A stretch of 64,000 nucleotides of DNA from Actinocrispum wychmicini (GTDB lineage: Bacteria > Actinomycetota > Actinomycetes > Mycobacteriales > Pseudonocardiaceae), in contig NZ_SLWS01000011.1 of assembly GCF_004345645.1 (NCBI RefSeq), positions 62,001 to 126,000 on the forward strand, written 5' to 3'. Every line of letters starts with the position of its first letter. The stretch's first letter is position 1. Position numbers and translations under genes: made by a program. Positions 57,500 through 64,000 of this stretch are shown here, piece by piece. The notes below the pieces were generated by a model that saw only the letters and a program-made list of their open reading frames with translations, had not been told where the DNA came from and did no database searches.

Positions 57500-60400
57500 G
57501 GAAAACACCGGGGACATCACCGGGGACATCACCGACCAGGACGTGCAGCGGCTCGCCGCGGTGATCGAGCACCATCCGGACCGGATCGACCCGGCCGAGG
57601 CCGGCGCGATCGGGTTGGCCCAGGTCGACCGGCTGGACGCGGGGCGGGCCACCGGCGAGGCGGTCGCCAAGGTGGCCATCCAGCTGCTGACCTTCGCCGT
57701 CGGCCGGGCGCCTGACCACCCGGACGCGCCGCTGTGGCAGTACCGCGCGGCGTCCGCGCTCGCGTACCTGGCCGACGAACGGGTCTCCGTGACCGACCTG
57801 GACGCGGCCATCGCGGCCATGGCGGGTTTGGCGGGTGACGGAATCGCCCCGCCGGACGTGGCCGAGTGGGCGGCGGTGGACGCCGCCCGGCTCACCGCGA
57901 CGCGGCTGGCCGGCGCCGTCGGTGCCGAGGATCTGGCGCCCGACCAGGTCCGGCGGTTGACGGACGCGTTGGCCGCCATCGAATCCGTGGTGCGGACCGA
58001 GGAGGAGGTGACGGATTTCCTGTTCCAGCGGGCGTCCGCACACCGATGGGCGTACGTGTGCGGCTCCGACGTCGACGACCTGGAGCGCACGGTGTCCGGA
58101 ATGGACACTGTGCTGCGGCGTCTCCCGGCGGACGACGACCTTCGCCCCGACGCCCTGGAGGCGTTCGCCGCCGCGTTAGGCGAGCGCTTCCTGCTCGCCG
58201 CCGAGCCGGCGCACCTGGAAGCGGCGATCGGCGCCGCCGTCGAGGCACGATCCCTGTTGGTCGAGGACGATCCCCGGCTGCCCTGGGTGCGGTGCCTCTT
58301 CGCCCAGCTCCTGGCCATCCGGTTCTGGAACACGGACGAGAAGGACGACGCCGACCGGGACACGGCCATCGCCGAGTACGCCGCCGTGCCCGAGTTGGAC
58401 GCCGACCACGCCCGGGACTACGGCTTCCTGCTCTGTTTCCGGTTCGGTGCCACCGAGGACGTCGACGACCTCAGGACCGGGCTGGACGTGCTGGCCGGGG
58501 TCGCCGCGGACCCGGCGGCCCAGGACTGGTGGCTGACCAGCACCCTGGCCGAGGCGCACATGCTGCTGGTCGACGTCGACGGGACACACCACCTGTGGGA
58601 GCTGGTCGACTGGTCCACCCGGGCCCTGGGGTACGCCGACCAGGCCACGGACGACGCCGTGGACGTCCGGACGGACCGGCTGACGGCGATCGAGTCGGCC
58701 GGCAAGGAGTTCGGCATCGACACGGTACTGGCACGGTACGACGTCTGGGACATGCTCGCCGACGCCGAGTCCGCGGTCCGCGACTTGACCGGTGCGAGCC
58801 CGCAAGCGCGGGCGCGGTTGGCGGCACGCGCCGTGATGGTGAACACCGCCTGGCTGGCCGAACTGCACCCGCTCGACGACGGTGACGCGTTGCGGGCGTC
58901 CGTGCGGGCGCAGGTCGACATGCTGAACGGGATCAAGGCGTCGCTCCCGGCCGAGGACCACGCCGTGCTCGACGGGTTGGCGGACGTCCTGGACATGACG
59001 GCGGACGCCTTCGCCGGCTCGTCGGAGACCGGGCCGATGGCGGAGTTGGCCCGCTGGGGCAGGTTGCTCGACCCGGCGTCGAGCCCGGCCCCGCAGTCGG
59101 TGGAGGACGAGGCGGAGGCGGCCATGACGGCGTTCATGGGCGGGCTGTTCCGGGTGGTGTCGGCCGGCGGTGATCCCCAGCAGCTGTTGGCCGAGTTCAC
59201 GAGCCTGGTGTGGCGAGTCGACGCGTTGCCACCTTCCGATCGGCGCGAGGACATGCAGGAGATGCTGACGGCCCTGTCCTGGACGGTCGGTCCGCGGTCC
59301 GGTCCACCGCCTGGCGTGCGGCTGCCGCGGTTCAACGACGCCGAGGCGGGCGAGTTCGCCCGCCTGTACGCGATGGCCAACGAGTGGCAGACCGTGCTCG
59401 CGGCCGGCGACGTGCAGCGCGCGCTGTGGATGTACCAGGCGATCGAGCGGATCGTGGTGGGTGTCCGGCCGGGGACGTTCCTGGAACTGGCGGCGCGGAT
59501 GGTGCGCGGTACGTGTCGCGCACGTCTGTCCACTGTGGTGCCCACTGAGCCGGCCGCACTCGACGCGGCGATCGCCGACCTGGAAACGGCCTGGCAGCAG
59601 GAGGAAACGGCGGCCACGGCAGTCGCCCTTGGTTCTCGGCTGCGGCTGCGTGACCGGCCCGACGACCGGACGGCAAGCCGTGACCTGGGCGTAGCCGCCA
59701 TCAATGCGTCCACAGTAGACGATAGGGAAGCCGGCGAGAACATGATCGCCTGGTGCCTGGACGACGACGCGGACGACGATCTCGTGCGTGTGCTGGAGGC
59801 CCGCCGCGCGCTGGCGCTGGCTGGTGCCGGGATCACGGACTCTGGGCCGGTGACCGGGCCCGACGAGGTCCGCGCAGCGCTTCGTGCGGCCGACGCGGAC
59901 ACGCTCGTCTACCTGGCCCCCGCCTGCGCCGCACACAGCGGCATCGCCGTGCTGGTGCCCATGGACGGGCCTGTGCGCGTGATTCCCTTGCCGTTGTTGA
60001 GGACTGAGCCCGCGCTGAAGTACAGCAAAGCGGACGAGCGGGCGTGGCGGACGGCGTTGACCGATGTCTGCCAGTGGATGTGGGAGGCGGCGGGCGCCGA
60101 GCTCGTGCGAGCCGTCGAAGGCGCTCGGGTGGTGCTCGTGCCGCTGGGGGTGTTGGGGTTGGTGCCGTGGGCGGCGGCGTGGCGGGACGTCGACGGGCGG
60201 CGCAGATACCTGGTGGAGGACTTGGAGCTGTCGGTGGCCCCGTCGGCGCGTCTGCTCGGCCAGGTCGCGGCCCGGCCGCCGGTCGCGACGGACAAGGCTG
60301 TGTTCGTCGGCAACCCGAACCGGGACGACGCCACCGCGGGCGTGTCGGCGGAGGCGTTGCGGAACGAGTTCTTCCCCGGCGGGCTGTTCCTCGGCGGGCA

Positions 60401-60860
60401 CGGCGAGAAGCCGCGGCCGTGGCGGCCGTCGGCCGACGGGTCGGGCACCCCGGACGAAGTCCGGGCCGCGATCGCGGGTGGCCTGTCCGTGCTGCACCTG
60501 GGGTGCCGGGCCGAGTCCGACGTGGCCGTACCGCGGTCCCAGGTCGTCCTGCACGGCCAGGTCCCGTTGTCCGTCAACAATCTGTCAGCCGACATCGGCC
60601 TGGTCACCCTTGCGAATCATGCGGTTGTCCATGGCACCGACTACGACACGGCCCGGACCCTGCCGACGGACTTCCTCGCGGCTGGCGCCCGGTCCGTGCT
60701 CGCGACGCTGTGGCCAGCGTCAACCGCCGACCTGGTCTTACGTGTCCACCGGCACATGCGGGAGAACGGCTCCACACCGCGTGCCGCGATCCGTGCCGCC
60801 CAACTGGCGATGCTCGACACCGTCGAGACCTGGGCATCCGTTGTCCACCTGGGAGTTTGA
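57492..60860 (+). CDS. TPR-CHAT protein with degenerate protease site (pseudo-CHAT)
   Basis: 1122 aa. The first about 800 residues are helical TPR-like repeats. The last about 270 form a CHAT (caspase HetF-associated) fold: VVLVPLGVLGLVPWAAAW, VLHLGCRAESD, GLVTLANHAVVHG, FLAAGARSVLATLWPAST and the closing helix PRAAIRAAQLAML. In active CHAT proteases the two motifs read LHxxCHG and LSACxT. Here the His is Arg1006 and the Cys is His1043, so peptidase activity is not expected. It probably serves as a binding or regulatory subunit. GTG 57492 overlaps the previous gene. Confidence 0.8.
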   Translation: MPEENTGDITGDITDQDVQRLAAVIEHHPDRIDPAEAGAIGLAQVDRLDAGRATGEAVAKVAIQLLTFAVGRAPDHPDAPLWQYRAASALAYLADERVSVTDLDAAIAAMAGLAGDGIAPPDVAEWAAVDAARLTATRLAGAVGAEDLAPDQVRRLTDALAAIESVVRTEEEVTDFLFQRASAHRWAYVCGSDVDDLERTVSGMDTVLRRLPADDDLRPDALEAFAAALGERFLLAAEPAHLEAAIGAAVEARSLLVEDDPRLPWVRCLFAQLLAIRFWNTDEKDDADRDTAIAEYAAVPELDADHARDYGFLLCFRFGATEDVDDLRTGLDVLAGVAADPAAQDWWLTSTLAEAHMLLVDVDGTHHLWELVDWSTRALGYADQATDDAVDVRTDRLTAIESAGKEFGIDTVLARYDVWDMLADAESAVRDLTGASPQARARLAARAVMVNTAWLAELHPLDDGDALRASVRAQVDMLNGIKASLPAEDHAVLDGLADVLDMTADAFAGSSETGPMAELARWGRLLDPASSPAPQSVEDEAEAAMTAFMGGLFRVVSAGGDPQQLLAEFTSLVWRVDALPPSDRREDMQEMLTALSWTVGPRSGPPPGVRLPRFNDAEAGEFARLYAMANEWQTVLAAGDVQRALWMYQAIERIVVGVRPGTFLELAARMVRGTCRARLSTVVPTEPAALDAAIADLETAWQQEETAATAVALGSRLRLRDRPDDRTASRDLGVAAINASTVDDREAGENMIAWCLDDDADDDLVRVLEARRALALAGAGITDSGPVTGPDEVRAALRAADADTLVYLAPACAAHSGIAVLVPMDGPVRVIPLPLLRTEPALKYSKADERAWRTALTDVCQWMWEAAGAELVRAVEGARVVLVPLGVLGLVPWAAAWRDVDGRRRYLVEDLELSVAPSARLLGQVAARPPVATDKAVFVGNPNRDDATAGVSAEALRNEFFPGGLFLGGHGEKPRPWRPSADGSGTPDEVRAAIAGGLSVLHLGCRAESDVAVPRSQVVLHGQVPLSVNNLSADIGLVTLANHAVVHGTDYDTARTLPTDFLAAGARSVLATLWPASTADLVLRVHRHMRENGSTPRAAIRAAQLAMLDTVETWASVVHLGV

Positions 60861-60883
60861 GTGCCTGTCCGTCAGATCAGGGT

Positions 60884-61636
60884 GTGGTCTGGAACATCCC
60901 GTACCTCCTGTGGGCGCTCGCGGCGGCGCTCGGCATCGCGCTGGTGGCCACTGCCTGCACGTGGCCTGTGGCGGCCCGGCAACGGCGCCGGCACGAGGCA
61001 CTGGTACGTGACGCCGTGACGCGGATGTGCGCCCAGTGCGCCGGGCGACCCACCGGGCTGCGCCGACTCGGTCGGGACGTCGTGGACATTCTCATCCGCC
61101 AGGACCGCCTTGAGGACGCGCCCGAGGACGCCGCCCTGCTCGTCTCCGCCGACGCCGTCACGTCGGACCATTCGTTGTCACGCGAGGAGAATCCTCCCGA
61201 CGACACGATCTGGCAGCAGCCTGGCCGGGTGCCCAGGGTCGCCGAGCACCCCGAAGTGGCCGACCTCTGTGACCGGACGCGGCGGACAATGGAGCACAGG
61301 ATCAGCCGCGCACGGCTCGTCCTCGACCATGCAGCGCGGTTCCGTGCCCCGGAGGACGAGGACTGCCGTGACCGCCTTCGTGCCGCGTTCGACTGTGCCA
61401 TCGAAGAGATGCGGGCCACCGAAGAGATGCGGGCCACCGAAGAGATGCGGGCCGCCGGGGAGCAGGGTGACGCGCTTGGGGCGCTGTGCGCTCTGACGCA
61501 CATCGACCTGCCGGTGCCGGACGACGGCGTACCCGGCCAAGCCGACGTGCCCGCCCTGCGCGCCCAGGTCAACGCCCTGGCGCGGCTCGCGTTACGCCAC
61601 CGGGCGGCGATCGCGACGTACAAGGAGAACGCATGA
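60884..61636 (+). CDS. single-TM protein with cytoplasmic coiled coil
   Basis: 250 aa from GTG 60884; TTG 60857, overlapping the CHAT stop, is an alternative adding nine residues. An N-terminal TM helix (NIPYLLWALAAALGIALVAT) is followed by basic residues (RQRRRHEAL), so the rest is cytoplasmic. CAQC is the only Cys pair. A helical tail contains an in-frame triple repeat EEMRAT (DNA repeat at 61403-61456). It shows no catalytic motif. Probably a membrane tether for the pseudo-CHAT complex. Confidence 0.6.
   Translation: MVWNIPYLLWALAAALGIALVATACTWPVAARQRRRHEALVRDAVTRMCAQCAGRPTGLRRLGRDVVDILIRQDRLEDAPEDAALLVSADAVTSDHSLSREENPPDDTIWQQPGRVPRVAEHPEVADLCDRTRRTMEHRISRARLVLDHAARFRAPEDEDCRDRLRAAFDCAIEEMRATEEMRATEEMRAAGEQGDALGALCALTHIDLPVPDDGVPGQADVPALRAQVNALARLALRHRAAIATYKENA
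61403..61456 (+). repeat. three 18-bp tandem repeats inside a gene
   Basis: GAAGAGATGCGGGCCACC occurs at 61403-61420 and 61421-61438, and with one change at 61439-61456. It encodes the hexapeptide EEMRAT three times. Copy number could vary by slippage without frameshift. Confidence 0.9.
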
Positions 61637-62388
61637 CCGGTGACTCCCTGGCGTACCCACGGCGCGAGCGGCATCGCGACCGGTGGTGCGGCCGCAGGGA
61701 CGGCCGGCGCAGGCACCCCGGCTACAACGACCTGGTCGAGATGGCCGCCGACGCGACGGTCACCGCACCGCATCCGAGACACCTGATCGAGCAGTCCCTG
61801 TACCGGATCGAGGGGGAGCGCCTCGCGTTCGAGCAACGGGCCGCGGGCGACCGGGCAACGCTGGCCACGTTGCGCGCGGATCTGCTCGCGGCCAATGTCG
61901 GTCTGGACAAGAAATCGGCCGCGGTCATCGCCGCGGAGAAGGAGCTCACCGAGGCCGAACTGCTTCCGCGCAACTACGTCGAGTTGGCGCCGGAGAACCG
62001 GGTCAAGCTACTCGCCAGACGCGACGACGCGCGTAACCAGCGCATCGCCGCGGCCCGTGGCGACGAGGCCGCCCAGTTCGCGGCGCTCAACGCCGTCAAC
62101 ACCCGGATCGCGGCGGTGAAGGAGCGGATCACGAAGGAGTTCGTGATCGCGCAGGTCCAGGCTCGCCGAGTGGGTGCGCACTGCGCCATGCGGGTGACCA
62201 CGTACTGGCAGAACGTCGTGTTGCTCCACCCAGAGGGGCCGTATCTGGTGCCGCTGCTGCGCTTCACCGCCCAGGTCCTGCCCTCGTGGGTGACCGCGCC
62301 GGCGGACGGTGACCCGGCCGGCCTGGGGCGTGGGCCGTTCGAACTGCACCGCGTCGTCCAGCGGCTCGACCCGAAGGAATCCACATGA
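61633..62388 (+). CDS. coiled-coil protein of the pseudo-CHAT operon
   Basis: 251 aa. A basic, Arg-rich N-terminus (RRERHRDRWCGRRDGRRR) leads to a long helical region (LYRIEGERLAFEQRAAGDRA to KERITKEFVIAQVQARRVGA) interrupted near residue 120. The C-terminus is mixed (TYWQNVVLLHPEGPYLVPLL). No TM, no catalytic motif. ATG 61633 has AAGGAG 5 nt upstream and overlaps the previous TGA. The stop overlaps the next ATG. Probably structural. Confidence 0.6.
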   Translation: MTGDSLAYPRRERHRDRWCGRRDGRRRHPGYNDLVEMAADATVTAPHPRHLIEQSLYRIEGERLAFEQRAAGDRATLATLRADLLAANVGLDKKSAAVIAAEKELTEAELLPRNYVELAPENRVKLLARRDDARNQRIAAARGDEAAQFAALNAVNTRIAAVKERITKEFVIAQVQARRVGAHCAMRVTTYWQNVVLLHPEGPYLVPLLRFTAQVLPSWVTAPADGDPAGLGRGPFELHRVVQRLDPKEST

Positions 62389-62822
62389 AGGTGCTGCCGT
62401 TGCTTCGAGCGTCCCTGACGCTGCGCAAGGTCAAGGCCCGCCTGCCTCGCTTGCGTGGTATGAAGGGTCCCGTTCTCGACGAGGAGAGTGTGCGGGCGAA
62501 GCTCGCGTCGAAGCTCGCCGGGGTCACCGGGGCGACCGCCGGTCAGGCCGGTCCACACCTGGAGTCCTATGTGGACAACCACGTCGCCGACTGGCTCGAC
62601 CGGATGGCGGTCCACCACCGCACACTCCTCGCGGAACTCGACGCGCTCGCGGTCCACCTTGCCGGGCTCAAGGAGCGCTACCGGATCCAGGTCGAAGACC
62701 AGAAGCTGAGGGTGGACGACCTGGAGGGCGCGGTGTCGCACGCCCTCAAACGGGTGAGCGACCCCGACTCCCCCTTCCATGAGCCGGAACCCCGGAGCAA
62801 CCACAGAGGTGCCAACGGATGA
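62385..62822 (+). CDS. small helical protein of the pseudo-CHAT operon
   Basis: 145 aa. The N-terminus is very basic (TLRKVKARLPRLRGMKG). A helical core follows (ESYVDNHVADWLDRMAVHHR; LLAELDALAVHLAGLKERY), with a Pro/Asn-rich tail. It has no TM segment. The ATG overlaps the preceding stop and its stop overlaps the next ATG, so all three proteins are made from coupled frames. It may bridge coiled coils of its neighbours. Confidence 0.6.
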   Translation: MKVLPLLRASLTLRKVKARLPRLRGMKGPVLDEESVRAKLASKLAGVTGATAGQAGPHLESYVDNHVADWLDRMAVHHRTLLAELDALAVHLAGLKERYRIQVEDQKLRVDDLEGAVSHALKRVSDPDSPFHEPEPRSNHRGANG

Positions 62823-63634
62823 CGACAGAACGAATGCCTGCCGCGCGTGTGGTCCCGCGCCGGTCGGTGATCAACGGCGACCCGTCGCAGATCGTCGGTC
62901 CGCCGTGGACGGCTGGGCTGTACTACTTCGCGTTGCTCGCCGCGGCGGCCGTGGACATCGTGACCTTCCATCAGGTCCTCACGGCCGCGATCGACGAGGA
63001 CAGGCTGACCCTCTGGTTGTTGGCGGTCGGCTTCACCGTGGTGTGCCTGGTCCTGTCGCACACCGTCGGCCAGCAGTCCAAGCAGAGCGTCGAGACCCGG
63101 CATGTCGTCGGTGCGCGGACGGCGGCGTTGCTCTTTCTGGTCGGCTGGTTCGTGCTCGGGTTGGTCGCGTTCCTGGTCCGGTGGAACTTCGTGGACCCGG
63201 GCGGCGGCGCGGGATTCACCATCGTCGTCGACGGGCACGCGGTCCCCCCACCGGACACCGGCGCGGAGGAGCGCCATCTCTCCGCATGGCTGTTCGCCGC
63301 CTTGTATGTGGCCAGTGGCCTGGTCTCCGGGTACTCCGGGTACAAGCGGTACCACCCGGCCGCCCGCCAGTACATGCGGGCGTTGGCCCGCCGCACCAAG
63401 GCCGCGAAGAAGCTGGGCGACCTCAGCGCGGACCTCGCTGAGATCACGCAACTGGTGGCCGACGTCAACGAGGCCAAGGCGCGGCGCGTCGAGGCGTGGC
63501 ACGGGCTGCAGGCGCAGTGCGAGGCGGCAGCGGAACGGCTGAAGAACGACACCAGGCTGGCCTTGATCCAGAAGACCGCCGGGCGACGCCAGCTCGACGG
63601 CCGGTCGGCCGACTCAGGAGAGGAAGGGCGATGA
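62819..63634 (+). CDS. 4-TM protein with C-terminal coiled coil
   Basis: 271 aa. TM helices: LYYFALLAAAAVDIVTFHQV (about 34-53), LWLLAVGFTVVCLVLSHTVG (about 65-84), ALLFLVGWFVLGLVAFLVRW (about 103-122), LSAWLFAALYVASGLVSGYS (about 154-173). About 90 cytoplasmic residues of coiled coil follow (LSADLAEITQLVADVNEAKA). The loop between TM3 and TM4 is extracytoplasmic. No transporter signature. ATGA overlaps at both ends. With the preceding 1-TM protein and the following lipoprotein it would span the envelope. Confidence 0.68.
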   Translation: MTTERMPAARVVPRRSVINGDPSQIVGPPWTAGLYYFALLAAAAVDIVTFHQVLTAAIDEDRLTLWLLAVGFTVVCLVLSHTVGQQSKQSVETRHVVGARTAALLFLVGWFVLGLVAFLVRWNFVDPGGGAGFTIVVDGHAVPPPDTGAEERHLSAWLFAALYVASGLVSGYSGYKRYHPAARQYMRALARRTKAAKKLGDLSADLAEITQLVADVNEAKARRVEAWHGLQAQCEAAAERLKNDTRLALIQKTAGRRQLDGRSADSGEEGR

Positions 63635-64000
63635 CCCGATACCGGCTCCGCCGAGTGTTCGCGGGGTTGCTGGCGGCCGCCGCGCTGACCGCCTGTTCGG
63701 ACCAGCAGCAGACAGCCCCTCAGCCGGTACAGCCGTTCCCCGGCGGATGCCCGGTCGACTCGGGCAAGGCGCTGACCCTGGTCCTCGGGGCCCGCATGGG
63801 CAGCCCCCGGCCGGATCTGACCGAGGTCAGGGCCCTGATCGAGGGTGCCGCGCGGAACAACCAGAAGGTGCAGGTGATCCGGGTCGACGGACAGCCGACC
63901 GTCGCGCTCGCCATCGACGTGAAGATCAGCGGGAACAACGCCACCCAGGAGGACAAGCGGGTGGGGAACGCGGTCAAGCAGGTCATGGACTTCGCCGGCC
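63631..64000 (+). CDS. lipoprotein, 5' part
   Basis: At least 123 aa, running off the window. Lipoprotein signal: RYRLRR, hydrophobic VFAGLLAAAALTAC with lipobox LTAC (Cys about 22), then a Gln/Pro-rich linker and GGCPVDSGKALTLVLGARMG. The VLGARMGS strand followed by a helix and VQVIRVDG strand suggests an alpha/beta (vWA-like or receptor) domain, but the rest is missing. ATG follows AGGAGAGGAAGG and overlaps the previous TGA. It is the surface member of the operon. Confidence 0.7.
   Translation, partial: MTRYRLRRVFAGLLAAAALTACSDQQQTAPQPVQPFPGGCPVDSGKALTLVLGARMGSPRPDLTEVRALIEGAARNNQKVQVIRVDGQPTVALAIDVKISGNNATQEDKRVGNAVKQVMDFAG

Noticed and set aside
57492..60860. Active CHAT protease
   Set aside because: The residues aligned with the catalytic His and Cys are Arg1006 and His1043.
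61403..61456. CRISPR-like or minisatellite array
   Set aside because: Only three contiguous 18-bp units without spacers, in frame inside a gene.

Overview
The window is high-GC DNA with GTG/TTG starts, dense gene packing and many 4-nt ATGA/GTGA stop-start overlaps. It carries BTAD (SARP-type) regulators, CU044_5270-type proteins and XRE-NB-ARC-TPR regulators. Together these indicate a chromosome of a filamentous actinomycete, most likely Pseudonocardiales-like (inference). No rRNA, tRNA, CRISPR array, complete IS element or PKS/NRPS biosynthetic gene was seen. No stretch over 300 bases lacks a gene.

Layout. (1) 1-10.8 kb: the tail of a HAD phosphatase, a SAM methyltransferase, two paralogous giant BTAD-AAA-TPR regulators around a convergent LuxR-type regulator, and an ECF sigma factor with its membrane partner. 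(2) 11.0-16.2 kb, minus strand: five genes joined by 4-nt overlaps: tail-anchored pseudokinase, GTPase, GAP1-like protein, 2-TM coiled-coil protein, MotB/OmpA-like 1-TM protein. (3) 16.4-31.4 kb, plus strand and divergent from (2): a thirteen-gene operon: EAD1-CHAT protease, Cys-rich protein, E1 (ThiF), EAD1-Ubl-E2, JAB/JAMM peptidase, unknown, FtsH-like AAA without peptidase, MoxR, four unknown or helical-repeat proteins, and a beta-propeller-vWA protein. This is an FtsH-vWA-MoxR ('fvm'/ternary) conflict system that contains a complete ubiquitin-like conjugation set. (4) 31.4-33.9 kb: a 70-aa protein ending in Cys-Gly, an AmrS-like radical SAM enzyme and a divergent AAA ATPase. (5) 34.1-37.2 kb, minus strand: a PfkB-like kinase, NUDIX-like, RibA-like and 2-TM/DUF5919-like cassette. 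(6) 37.5-45.7 kb: XRE-NB-ARC-TPR regulator, a TetR/SDR pair with visible operators, an ABC exporter and a secreted metzincin. (7) 46.0-49.9 kb: SLATT pore-like protein plus HD-Hsp90-type ATPase, another conflict-type pair. (8) 49.8-54.1 kb: MMPL exporter with divergent LysR, a small secreted protein and a NUDIX hydrolase. (9) 54.3-64 kb: a large unknown protein, then a plus-strand operon with a TPR-CHAT protein whose catalytic His and Cys are both replaced, followed by coiled-coil, membrane and lipoprotein genes running off the end.

The most unusual signal is non-coding. Two ~169-bp inverted-repeat elements (10844-11011 and 33867-34036) share long interior blocks but have different outer and inner stems, and the changes preserve pairing. 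Each lies 46-50 nt after the stop of one gene, and its far CTAG end supplies the TAG stop of the convergent gene. They look like a structured RNA or DNA-hairpin family rather than an ordinary MITE.

Functionally, regions 2-5, 7 and 9 look like a conflict/defence island. Death-like EAD1 adaptors, NTP-dependent switches (GTPase, AAA, MoxR, Hsp90-type), ubiquitin-like tagging and pore or protease effectors recur side by side.
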